Below, in pieces: positions 26,964 through 34,524 of a stretch of 64,000 nucleotides of DNA. Position 1 is the stretch's first letter. Each line of letters begins with the position of its first letter. The notes under the pieces are model-generated. The model was not told the origin of the DNA. It ran no database searches and saw nothing but the letters and a program-made list of their open reading frames with translations. Source of the DNA: an uncultured Pelagibacteraceae bacterium (GTDB taxonomy: Bacteria > Pseudomonadota > Alphaproteobacteria > Pelagibacterales > Pelagibacteraceae); the NCBI GenBank assembly GCA_902576045.1, contig CACGTU010000003.1, positions 1-64,000 of the forward strand. The letters run 5' to 3'. The translations under genes were made by a program, and so were the position numbers.

Positions 26964-27650
26964 TCAAGATATATTATTCATCTCGTAAAATTTTTTTACC
27001 CTTCCCATAAATAAATTTTGATACATTTCTAATTCGGCCCCTTCAATTTTAAATTCTTGAAATAAATTGTCTTTAGTACATAGAAGTATTATTCCTGCTT
27101 TCATTTTTGTTTGATGTACTACATCGTGAGCTAAAGTGTATGCTCCAAGTTGTAAAAAATAATCTTGAATATAATCAACTTTTTTTGGTTTATTTGCTTG
27201 TTTAAAATCTACAACAACATCTTTTCCTTCATAAAAACCAATAAGGTCTGCAGTCCCTGCATATTGTTCGGGGTAATAAAGTGTTTCCTCCATACCATAA
27301 ATTTCATGTAATCTTCCTTTGATTCCTTTTTCAATTATTTCTTTTGCCATATTTTTATATTGTTCATTCGTTTCAAAAAAACTTTCGTTAATTCTTCCTC
27401 TTAAAAAATCTTCAATGTATGAATGCATTGATGTGCCTCTGGTTGAAGCTTCGGTTTTTATTCTATTAGCTTCTTTGTGACCAACTCTTTCTTTCCAATT
27501 TGCAAGAGCCGCTTTTTCTTCCTCAGATTTGGTAGCACTTAAAATAGTTGTTACACTTGGTAATTTTTCATCTCCAAATAAATATTTTCTATATCCATTC
27601 TCTATTGATCTTGATGACTTTGGGTAAGTATATTTATTATTCCACTCCAT
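26964..27650 (-). CDS. PD-(D/E)XK nuclease, MGME1-like
   Basis: 228 aa. The layout is PSVTTILSATK (31-41), RGTSMHSYIEDFL (71-83, H76 and E80), AGTADLIG (D135), VVVDFKQAN (D148, K150) and LQLGAYTLA (Q167). This is a RecB-type PD-(D/E)XK core with the GTxxHxxIE and SVTxIL features of mitochondrial genome maintenance exonuclease MGME1 and related phage and alphaproteobacterial exonucleases. It probably cuts or trims single-stranded DNA ends. It sits between ExoI and RmuC, all on one strand. No phage genes are nearby. Confidence 0.8.
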   Translation of the reverse strand: MEWNNKYTYPKSSRSIENGYRKYLFGDEKLPSVTTILSATKSEEEKAALANWKERVGHKEANRIKTEASTRGTSMHSYIEDFLRGRINESFFETNEQYKNMAKEIIEKGIKGRLHEIYGMEETLYYPEQYAGTADLIGFYEGKDVVVDFKQANKPKKVDYIQDYFLQLGAYTLAHDVVHQTKMKAGIILLCTKDNLFQEFKIEGAELEMYQNLFMGRVKKFYEMNNIS

Positions 27651-27687
27651 TAAATTTCTTATATTTAGATTTAAACTAAAAATGAAA

Positions 27688-28782
27688 CTAATTTTTGAGT
27701 TGTTTTGGATGGTTCTCTAGTCTTTCAACATTTTCAGTTTTTATAGCTTTTTCTATTTGTTCAGGATCTTTAATGTTTTCTAGTGTTCTTGTAATTGATC
27801 TTGCATCCGTTCCAAATTTATCAACTACAGTCATTGCTTCTTCTAATTTTTTTCTTAGTGAGATTATATTATCAAAATGTTTAGCAAATCTTGTACTTAT
27901 TGTTTTTAAATGATTATAAATTTCAGTTGCACCCTTTTGGACTTTTAGAGATTGAAAACCCATATGAAGAGATTGAAGATATGCTGAGAGTGTATTTGGT
28001 CCACAAATTACAACTTTATATTTTTTCATTAGTTCTTGAGTTAATAACTCTTTAGTACTTGGATCTTGATATTCAGTTAACTCTTTATACAAACTTTCGG
28101 TAGGAGCATATACAATTGCAAAATCTGTTGTTTTCGGTGGAACAATATATTTTTCATTCACACTTTTTGCTTTTGCTTTAAATGCGGATGCTAGTTTTGT
28201 TTTAGCATCTGCGACTGCTTTTTTATCATCTGCATCATAACCATCTGTAATTGCTTTATATTTTTCAACTGGAAAATAGGAATCTACTGGAACCAAAACA
28301 TCTCCTTGAAGTTTAATTGCAAATTCAACATTCTCGCTGGTACTCTCCTTCATCTTCACATTTGTCATAAATTGTGAGGCTGGCAATAAATCTTTTATCA
28401 AAGCATCCAAACTAAATTCTGCCAAAACTCCATATTTCTTCACACCTGCTAAGATTTTAGTTATTCCTTCTTGGCTTTGATTTAATAATTGTACTTGCTG
28501 ATTAAAATTTCCAACTTTTTCATCCACTTTTGTTAGTGCTTCGGTCATGTCTTTTGTAACACCAGTTGACAGGTTATTAAATGAGGTCGACATTGCACCA
28601 AGTGAGCTATTAATAGTAGAATTAAGCGTATCTTTTAAACTTGAAATTTCTGATTTTAGATTTGCAATTTCCTCTGCTTCCTTTTTTTGATCTTTTTTTT
28701 GGTTAGATTTCAAAATTATGAACAGTATTGCTAAAGCAACACCAAATATTAAAACTAGAATAATTAATAAAATTACATCCAT
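27688..28782 (-). CDS. rmuC: DNA recombination protein RmuC
   Basis: 364 aa. An N-terminal membrane helix (residues 3-24) and a coiled coil (about 30-110) precede the RmuC core, with YGVLAEFSLDALIKDLLPAS, VPVDSYFPVEKYKAI and TTDFAIVYAPTESLYKEL; its PD-(D/E)XK-like fold is predicted to be a nuclease. RmuC limits inversion at short repeats in E. coli. This copy is somewhat shorter than the usual 400-500 aa. Third gene of a DNA-processing group. Confidence 0.9.
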   Translation of the reverse strand: MDVILLIILVLIFGVALAILFIILKSNQKKDQKKEAEEIANLKSEISSLKDTLNSTINSSLGAMSTSFNNLSTGVTKDMTEALTKVDEKVGNFNQQVQLLNQSQEGITKILAGVKKYGVLAEFSLDALIKDLLPASQFMTNVKMKESTSENVEFAIKLQGDVLVPVDSYFPVEKYKAITDGYDADDKKAVADAKTKLASAFKAKAKSVNEKYIVPPKTTDFAIVYAPTESLYKELTEYQDPSTKELLTQELMKKYKVVICGPNTLSAYLQSLHMGFQSLKVQKGATEIYNHLKTISTRFAKHFDNIISLRKKLEEAMTVVDKFGTDARSITRTLENIKDPEQIEKAIKTENVERLENHPKQLKN

Positions 28783-28820
28783 GATTCGTAAGTAGTTATT
28801 AATAATTAGACTAAAGTTTT

Positions 28821-29498
28821 TTATTTTGAAATCAAATTAATAACTTTTTTAATTCCCTTAATTTTCACACTTTTTTTAGATATCATTAAACAAGCTTGAG
28901 ATTTTAAAATTTCACCATCTTTAAGAATTCTAAGATTATTAGCCCTTAAAGTTTCACCAGTTGAAGTTATGTCTGTTATGATTTCAGAAGATCCTGTAAA
29001 TGGATAAATTTCTGTTGCACCAAGACTTTTAACTAACTTAAATTGAGTTACACCTCTTTGAAATAGAAATTCTCTGGTTAAGTTAGGATATTTAGTTGCA
29101 ACTCTTAATCTACTTTTCTTTTTATCTTTGAACTCAAAAGCTATTTCTTCTAAATCAGCTAATGTCTGAACATCAATCCAATCATCAGGAACAGCTATTA
29201 CTAATGTTGCATTGCCAAAATTATATTTTTTTTTAACTAAGATTTGTTTTTGAATATTAATTTCACTTTCTTTCAGTAAATCATAGCCTGAGAAACCAAT
29301 ATCTAGAGATCCATCTCCTAATCTTTCTACAATTTCTCTTGCATGCAGGTAAGTAACATTAATATTTTTAAATCCTTTAATATAACCAAATAAATCTCTC
29401 TCTCCTCGCTCAGATAAAAGTTTTAATTTTTTTTTTGAAAAAACTTTTAAAACATCTTTTCTTAATCTTCCCTTGCTTGGTATTCCAATATTAATCAT
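28821..29498 (-). CDS. hisG: ATP phosphoribosyltransferase, short form
   Basis: First enzyme of histidine synthesis. It has 225 aa and lacks the C-terminal ACT-like regulatory domain of long HisG; short HisG needs HisZ, whose gene directly precedes it (8-bp overlap). Conserved parts are MINIGIPSKGRLRKDV, DIGFSGYDLL and the PRPP loop EIYPFTGSSEIITDITSTGETLRANNL-like region (about 167-190). Confidence 0.93.
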   Translation of the reverse strand: MINIGIPSKGRLRKDVLKVFSKKKLKLLSERGERDLFGYIKGFKNINVTYLHAREIVERLGDGSLDIGFSGYDLLKESEINIQKQILVKKKYNFGNATLVIAVPDDWIDVQTLADLEEIAFEFKDKKKSRLRVATKYPNLTREFLFQRGVTQFKLVKSLGATEIYPFTGSSEIITDITSTGETLRANNLRILKDGEILKSQACLMISKKSVKIKGIKKVINLISK

Positions 29499-30543
29499 TT
29501 AAATTTATTGCAGCTCCTACCGCTGGTATTTTTTTGTTTGATCCAAGATCTCCAATTAAATTATCGTACCTACCACCATTGATAATATTTATATTTTTAT
29601 ATTTTTTTTTAATTTCAATTTTAAATACAAGGCCAGTATAATATTCCAGTTGCCTTCCAAATGAAGCCGAATATCTAATATTTAATTTTGAAACTTTGTT
29701 TTTAGTTATTGGAAAATAGTTATTCTCAACTCGTAAATTAATTTTATTTTTTTTAAAAAAATAATTTAATTTATTTGCTGCTTGATCTATTGAACATTTT
29801 ATTTTGAGAAAATCTTTAATGATTTTTGCAACATTTTTTCCTTTTTTGGCTCTTCTTGGATCTTTTATTTTATTATTAAACCTCTCTAAAATTTCATTAA
29901 CAGATCTTCCTGCAATCATTTTCAATTGATCTTGTTTAAGCATTTGTTGATATCTTTTTTTATCAATCTCAACAATTGTCGGATCAACATCGGAATTTGT
30001 TTCAAGACGTTTTAATAATTCATTAAAATAATTTTCTCTCCAAAAATGTCTTTGAAGTCTCAATCTCCATCTCTTTGGTATATCTAATTTATTCAAAAGA
30101 AGTTTGAATATCTCTACATTGCCGATAGTGAGACTTCCTGAAGTATAGTTAAATTTTGATAATGATTTAATAGCAGTTTCTAAAATTTTTTTATCATCTT
30201 CTTTTTCTTTTTTGGAACCAATGATTTCAAATCCGATCTGATTTCTTATTATAGGATCTGTTCTGTTCAAGGTTTTCCTAAATGCTTGACCATTGTAAAA
30301 TACTTTTCTAGTCCCTTTTGCTTTATCGTTTAAATATTTTAAACAGGATGCAATCGTTAAGTCAGGTCTTAAACAAAGTTCATTTCCATTTTGATCATTA
30401 AAAGAGAATATAAATCTTCTAAAACTTTCACCTGATCTCTCCACAATATGATTAGTTTCAATAACAGAATCTAATTCAATATATTTGAATCCTTTTGATC
30501 TTACAGATTTAAGAATATTTTCAGATAAGTTTTTTGATTTCAT
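29491..30543 (-). CDS. hisZ: ATP phosphoribosyltransferase regulatory subunit
   Basis: Catalytically inactive histidyl-tRNA synthetase paralogue that forms the HisGZ complex and gives histidine feedback. The 350-aa protein keeps class II features (RPDLTIASCLKYL, KVFYNGQAFRK, GRYDNLIGDLG near the C-terminus) but lacks the anticodon-binding domain of HisS. It is placed between hisS, whose end overlaps its start by 23 bp, and hisG. Confidence 0.91.
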   Translation of the reverse strand: MKSKNLSENILKSVRSKGFKYIELDSVIETNHIVERSGESFRRFIFSFNDQNGNELCLRPDLTIASCLKYLNDKAKGTRKVFYNGQAFRKTLNRTDPIIRNQIGFEIIGSKKEKEDDKKILETAIKSLSKFNYTSGSLTIGNVEIFKLLLNKLDIPKRWRLRLQRHFWRENYFNELLKRLETNSDVDPTIVEIDKKRYQQMLKQDQLKMIAGRSVNEILERFNNKIKDPRRAKKGKNVAKIIKDFLKIKCSIDQAANKLNYFFKKNKINLRVENNYFPITKNKVSKLNIRYSASFGRQLEYYTGLVFKIEIKKKYKNINIINGGRYDNLIGDLGSNKKIPAVGAAINLND

Positions 30544-31909
30544 TTATAAGTTCATTTCTACTTATTAAAAGCTGATCGTTTTCTTTTGAAGAATTTAGTT
30601 TTTTTATTGTTAGCTTTTCATCTTTAAACTCGTTTTCACCACAAATAATTGATAAATCTAATTTTTTTCTATCGGCATACTGAAGTTGTTTTTTAAGATT
30701 TTTGTTTTGATCTAAATATATTTCTGCAGGAATATTGTTATTTCTTAATTCATTTACTATTTCATAATATTTTTGAATAAATTTTTTATCTAAAATACAT
30801 ACTAATACTGGTTTAGTTTTATTTACTTTAATTTTTCCTAATTGATTAACAGCATATAAAAGTCTGTCTATGCCGATAGACATTCCGCTCCCTTTGTAAT
30901 CAGCACCTTTAAATCTTGCAATTAAGTTGTCATAACGCCCACCACTTGCAACGCTACCAATATTTATTTCTTTACCTTTCGCATTTGTTACCTTGAAGTT
31001 TAGATTAGTCTCAACCAAGAACCCTGTATAATAGCTAAGACCCCTAATTTTTGTAACATCAATACTAATTGAATCTTGATTGTTTCCAAAAGATAATACC
31101 TCAAATAACTCCTCTAATTCATTAATTCCTTCAATTGATAATTCATTTTTAAGATTAAATTTTAAATCTTTTATCTCTTTTAAATTAAGAAAATTTATTA
31201 TTTCTAAAACTTGATTATCTGATAGATCACAACCTTTAGTGAAAGCACCAGATTGATCTTCCCTTCCCTTTTTAAGCAATTCTTCTACACCTTTAATTCC
31301 TAACCTATCTAATTTATCTATCGATTTTAGAACTTTGTATTGTTTATTTTCTTCAATTTTAAGATCATTAATTAAACCCTGAAGAATTTTTTTATTTGAA
31401 ACATTGATAGTGAACTGTTTATCAGTAAGCCCAATTTTTTTAAATGACTCGCTAATAATATTGCATATTTCTGCATCAGCCTGTGATGGGTTTACATCTC
31501 CAATTATATCAGCATCTAACTGAGCAAATGAACGGAACCTTGCGCTATCTGCCTTTTCTTGTCTAAATACATTTCCATAAGCAAACCTTTTATAAGGAAA
31601 TACTAAATTTCTAAAATTCTCTGCACAAAAGCGAGCTAAAGGAGCACTTAAATCATACCTTAATGTTAAAGACTCTTTTTCATTCACAAATGAAAAAACA
31701 TCACTCATTGGGTTGGTTTCGTCTTCTGCTAGAAATGAACCTATATTTTCGCTCTTTTCAAATTCTGGGGTCTCTAATTGCTCGAAACTATAATTAATAA
31801 ATACGTCTTTTATAGTATCTACTAATTTATTCTTAAGATTTAGTTCATCACCCCAACGATCTTTGAAACCTTTAGGTAAAGAGGCTTGAAGTTTTTTTTC
31901 TTTATTCAT
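30521..31909 (-). CDS. hisS: Histidyl-tRNA synthetase
   Basis: Charges tRNA-His. The 462-aa product has class II motifs (YDLSAPLARFCAEN, KRFAYGNVFRQEKADSARFR, GRYDNLIARF, GSGMSIGIDRLLYA) and the C-terminal anticodon-binding domain. The open frame runs back to 31975 through the tRNA-His gene. I start at the ATG at 31909 (MNKEKKLQASLPKGFKD), the normal N-terminus. That leaves only 4 nt (AAAA) between the tRNA CCA end and the start codon, so after tRNA processing the mRNA would be almost leaderless. Confidence 0.94.
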   Translation of the reverse strand: MNKEKKLQASLPKGFKDRWGDELNLKNKLVDTIKDVFINYSFEQLETPEFEKSENIGSFLAEDETNPMSDVFSFVNEKESLTLRYDLSAPLARFCAENFRNLVFPYKRFAYGNVFRQEKADSARFRSFAQLDADIIGDVNPSQADAEICNIISESFKKIGLTDKQFTINVSNKKILQGLINDLKIEENKQYKVLKSIDKLDRLGIKGVEELLKKGREDQSGAFTKGCDLSDNQVLEIINFLNLKEIKDLKFNLKNELSIEGINELEELFEVLSFGNNQDSISIDVTKIRGLSYYTGFLVETNLNFKVTNAKGKEINIGSVASGGRYDNLIARFKGADYKGSGMSIGIDRLLYAVNQLGKIKVNKTKPVLVCILDKKFIQKYYEIVNELRNNNIPAEIYLDQNKNLKKQLQYADRKKLDLSIICGENEFKDEKLTIKKLNSSKENDQLLISRNELINEIKKLI

Positions 31910-31913
31910 TTTT

Positions 31914-31990
31914 TGGTACACGGGGACAGATTCGAACTGTCGACCTTCGGTTCCACAAACCGCTGCTCTAACCAACTGAGCTACCCGTGC
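31914..31990 (-). tRNA. tRNA-His (GTG)
   Basis: 77 nt with encoded CCA. The acceptor GCACGGG pairs with CCCGTGT, the D arm is GCTC/GAGC, the anticodon loop is TTGTGGA (anticodon GTG), and the T arm is GACAG-TTCGAAT-CTGTC. The top anticodon-stem pair (27-43) is a G/A mismatch. It lies 4 nt upstream of hisS on the same strand. Confidence 0.96.
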
Positions 31991-32003
31991 TCCTTTTTAT
32001 TGT

Positions 32004-32009
32004 TTTATA
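32004..32009 (-). promoter_or_regulatory. Possible -10 box for tRNA-His-hisS
   Basis: TATAAA on the minus strand, 13 nt before the tRNA-His 5' end, within GTATAAAAC. No convincing -35 element is visible, only T-rich sequence at the right distance. Expected to drive tRNA-His, hisS, hisZ and hisG together. Confidence 0.35.
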
Positions 32010-32048
32010 CTAATTGTGGAAAAAATTAAATTTATAAATAATTAAATA

Positions 32049-32115
32049 GCTAGCGTGCAGCCAGCATGGAAATGATGTCTGTGTGTACTTCTAGATGTTT
32101 CAGTTTTTTTAATCA
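32049..32115. other. Unassigned intergenic segment, possible small RNA
   Basis: Part of the 237-bp space between tRNA-His and cspA, the longest stretch without a gene. It starts with a comparatively GC-rich GCTAGCGTGCAGCCAGCATGG and ends, read on the plus strand, in GATGTTTCAGTTTTTTT, a seven-T run. No long ORF on either strand. Composition differs from ordinary AT-rich spacers. I cannot match it to a known RNA family, and the transcribed strand is not known. Confidence 0.35.
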
Positions 32116-32130
32116 TCGGTGAGTGGTTTA

Positions 32131-32150
32131 GCATTTTAAATCTAAAATGC
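32131..32150. repeat. Inverted repeat downstream of cspA
   Basis: GCATTTTA-AATC-TAAAATGC, a perfect 8-bp inverted repeat with a 4-nt loop. Second of two hairpins after the cspA stop codon (minus strand reading). May be part of a 3'-end structure or of an unassigned RNA. Confidence 0.5.
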
Positions 32151-32160
32151 AATACTGAAT

Positions 32161-32204
32161 TGTATAGGAATAAAAATGCTAATTTAGCAATCTATCCCTA
32201 TACA
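32161..32204 (-). terminator. Nested hairpin after cspA, terminator-like or 3'-UTR structure
   Basis: Outer arms TGTATAGG (32161-32168) and CCTATACA (32197-32204) are a perfect 8-bp inverted repeat. Inside is TGCTAA-T-TTAGCA (32177-32189). It begins 24 nt past the cspA stop. There is no clear U tract right after it, so this is not a textbook intrinsic terminator. It may protect the cspA mRNA 3' end. Confidence 0.4.
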
Positions 32205-32227
32205 AATGTTTTAAATGAAATAAATTT

Positions 32228-32440
32228 TTAAGAAATTTTCTTTAAATTTACTGCGCTTGGACCTTTGTCTCCGTCCTGAATTTCGAATTCTATTGCATCA
32301 TTTTCATTCAAAAAACGAAGTCCTGCTTCACGAACTGCGCTCGCATGAACGAAACAATCCTTTTCACCGTCTTCTCTTTCTATAAAACCGTAGCCCTTCT
32401 TACCGTTGAACCACTTAACTTTACCTTTTAATGTACTCAT
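32228..32440 (-). CDS. cspA: Cold shock protein
   Basis: 70-aa single OB-fold RNA chaperone with RNP1 KGYGFIER (15-22) and RNP2 CFVHASAV (29-36), preceded by the KVKWFNGKK motif. It follows infA and tRNA-Phe on the same strand, with a 129-nt leader from the tRNA end. The leader carries a 15-nt perfect palindrome (32478-32492). Cold-shock mRNAs often have structured leaders, so temperature control of translation is plausible but not shown. Confidence 0.96.
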   Translation of the reverse strand: MSTLKGKVKWFNGKKGYGFIEREDGEKDCFVHASAVREAGLRFLNENDAIEFEIQDGDKGPSAVNLKKIS

Positions 32441-32477
32441 ACTTATATTTTACTCTTTCTTATTAGTTTATTTACTC

Positions 32478-32492
32478 GCTAATTAAATTAGC
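32478..32492 (-). promoter_or_regulatory. Palindrome in the cspA leader
   Basis: GCTAATT-A-AATTAGC, perfect 7-bp arms around one base, flanked by ACTC (32474-32477) and a GAGT 3' of it that can extend pairing. It lies 38 nt upstream of the cspA ATG. A related core (GCTAATTTAGC) recurs in the hairpin after the cspA stop. Either an operator or an RNA structure. Confidence 0.4.
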
Positions 32493-32569
32493 AGTCGCTG
32501 AGTATAAGAAATTGCCAGATATAGCAAGATTATATTTAGTCTGGATTTATTTATTTTACCACCAAGATG

Positions 32570-32645
32570 TGGTGGCTTCGGCGGGACTCGAACCAGCGAC
32601 ACAAGCCTTTTCAGGGCTCTGCTCTACCACCTGAGCTACGAAGCC
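32570..32645 (-). tRNA. tRNA-Phe (GAA)
   Basis: 76 nt with encoded CCA. GGCTTCG pairs with CGAAGCC; the D arm is GCTC/GAGC; the anticodon stem-loop is GAGCC-CTGAAAA-GGCTT, anticodon GAA; the T arm is GCTGG-TTCGAGT-CCCGC. It lies 6 nt after the infA stop and upstream of cspA, so it is probably cut out of an infA-cspA transcript. Confidence 0.96.
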
Positions 32646-32651
32646 ATCATT

Positions 32652-32867
32652 TTAAGATCTAAAAATTATCCTACCTTTAGATAAATCGTAGGGACTAACT
32701 TCTAATTTAACTCTGTCACCTTGTAAAACTCTGATACGGTTTTTTCTAAGTTTACCTGCAGTATGAGCGGTTACGTTGTGCCCATTGTCTAGCTTTACTC
32801 TAAACATTGCATTTGGAAGCAGGTCAGTTACGACGCCTTCAAATTCTAACGTATCTTGTTTTCCCAA
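32652..32867 (-). CDS. infA: Translation initiation factor IF-1
   Basis: 71-aa OB-fold protein that occupies the ribosomal A site during initiation. The sequence is canonical ([40 protein letters not shown]). Its ATG directly abuts the hisD stop codon and tRNA-Phe follows after 6 nt. The murA-DUF2948-hisD-infA series is an alphaproteobacterial gene order. Confidence 0.97.
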   Translation of the reverse strand: MGKQDTLEFEGVVTDLLPNAMFRVKLDNGHNVTAHTAGKLRKNRIRVLQGDRVKLEVSPYDLSKGRIIFRS

Positions 32868-34133
32868 TTATTTACCTTTCATTCTAGATCTAATACTTTG
32901 AGCATGATTATCTAGATCTTCATACTCAGCGAGATGTGTAGCGGATTCTCCTAATTTCTCAATACCTTTTTTTGTAAGAGTTATATGGCTAATTTTTTTA
33001 TAAAACTCACTTGAGTTTAATCCAGATGAAAACTTTGCAGAGCCTAAAGTTGGTAAAACATGGTTAGTACCAACATTATAATCTGAAACAGCCATTGGAG
33101 AATATTTTCCAATCATAATACTTCCTGCATTATAAATTTGATTTAAATACTTTTTATAATTAGACACATTAATTTCTAAGTGTTCAGGAGCTACTTCATT
33201 AATTGCTTCTATTATTTGCTTATCAGTTTGAGCTAATACAATTAATCCATTATTTTTCAAACTTTTTAAAACAACAGTCTTTCTCTGAACTTTTTGTATC
33301 CTGCCTTTAATTTCAAGATTAAATTTATTTACTAATTTTTTATCTTTTGTAATTAAAACACATTGTGAGTTAATGTCATGCTCTGCTTGACCAATCATGG
33401 ATGTTATGACTTGATTTAGATCAGTTTTTCCATCTGCTAATACACAAATTTCACTAGGCCCAGCTACCATTCCCTCTGTTCCTACATCACCGAAAACTTC
33501 ACGTTTGCTTCTTGCAACATATATATTTCCAGGCCCAACAATTTTGTTCACTTTTTGAATATATGCTAAACTCGCTATAGCTTGTGCTCCTCCCATTGAA
33601 TAGATTTCCTTAATTCCAACTTTTTTAGCTGCATAAAGAACAGCAGGATTAAGTTTTCCATCAAGTTTTGGGTTAGCTAAAACAATTCTTTTAACACCTG
33701 AAATTTTTGCAGGCACTGCATTCATTAATAACGTAGATGGTAAATTAGCTGGAACATAAATTCCCACTGACTGTAAAGGCACATGCTTATATTCAAGTTT
33801 ATTTTTTAAATTATCTACATATTTAATGTCTTTTGGTTTTTGTAGTGAATGAAACTTAAAAATTCTATTATAGGCTAAATCGATACTTGTTTTAATCTTG
33901 GGGTTTAATGCTCTTATTGCTTTGTTTACTTTATCCTTTGAAGGAACTATCTCTCTATTTTTACTAAATTTTTTCTCATACTTTAAAAGAGCTTTTTTCC
34001 CATTTTTTCTTATATCTTTTATAATTATTGGGACTATTGATGTATCTACCTCTTTTCCATATCTTCTTTTATCTAAAAAAGATTGTAGTTCTCTTTTATA
34101 ATTTTTTTTCTTACAATTAATTACTTTTATCAT
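32868..34133 (-). CDS. hisD: Histidinol dehydrogenase
   Basis: Last two oxidations of histidine synthesis, zinc and NAD dependent. The 421-aa protein carries VPANLPSTLLMNAVPAKISG, the family signature around IVGPGNIYVARSKREVFG, and the catalytic AEHLEIN with the active-site Glu-His pair. GQAEHDINSQCVLIT contributes zinc ligands. It is separated from hisG/hisZ/hisS by the cspA-tRNA-infA block. Overlaps DUF2948 by 17 bp. Confidence 0.96.
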   Translation of the reverse strand: MIKVINCKKKNYKRELQSFLDKRRYGKEVDTSIVPIIIKDIRKNGKKALLKYEKKFSKNREIVPSKDKVNKAIRALNPKIKTSIDLAYNRIFKFHSLQKPKDIKYVDNLKNKLEYKHVPLQSVGIYVPANLPSTLLMNAVPAKISGVKRIVLANPKLDGKLNPAVLYAAKKVGIKEIYSMGGAQAIASLAYIQKVNKIVGPGNIYVARSKREVFGDVGTEGMVAGPSEICVLADGKTDLNQVITSMIGQAEHDINSQCVLITKDKKLVNKFNLEIKGRIQKVQRKTVVLKSLKNNGLIVLAQTDKQIIEAINEVAPEHLEINVSNYKKYLNQIYNAGSIMIGKYSPMAVSDYNVGTNHVLPTLGSAKFSSGLNSSEFYKKISHITLTKKGIEKLGESATHLAEYEDLDNHAQSIRSRMKGK

Positions 34134-34524
34134 TCTCTATTTTTTGGTCTTCCAATACTGCTTCTATAATTTCAGAAGTGAGTGTTATAAATCTATTTTT
34201 TGAAAATAATAGGGTTATTTCAAAATTATGTTCTCTTTTAAATAAATCTATTGCTAACAATTCAAGTTCTGTTTCTGGTTCATTTTGATCAATGTTTTTT
34301 GATTTAGTGGATTGAACAAATTCAAACTTTATAATGCTATTTATTATTTTGTTGTCATCTTCATTTTCTCTATCTTTTCTTAAAATTGAGATTAGAAATA
34401 TTTTATTTGAAGGGAGGTATTTAATATCTGATATTTTTACTTTACCTTCAGAGCAACATGCAGATATCATTTGAAGATCTTCTGGAGATTGAGCAATAAT
34501 TTTTTTTAAAAACTTTTTATCCAT
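34117..34524 (-). CDS. DUF2948 family protein
   Basis: 135 aa. The N-terminal SPEDLQMISACCSEGKVKIS (13-32) and DIKYLPSNKIFLISILR correspond to the conserved start of DUF2948, an alphaproteobacterial family found between murA and hisD, exactly its place here. No catalytic motif is visible and the function is unknown. Its start overlaps the murA stop by one base. Confidence 0.78.
   Translation of the reverse strand: MDKKFLKKIIAQSPEDLQMISACCSEGKVKISDIKYLPSNKIFLISILRKDRENEDDNKIINSIIKFEFVQSTKSKNIDQNEPETELELLAIDLFKREHNFEITLLFSKNRFITLTSEIIEAVLEDQKIENDKSN

Noticed and set aside
31910..31975. N-terminal extension of hisS upstream of 31909
   Set aside because: It reads through the tRNA-His gene; homology starts at MNKEKKLQ.
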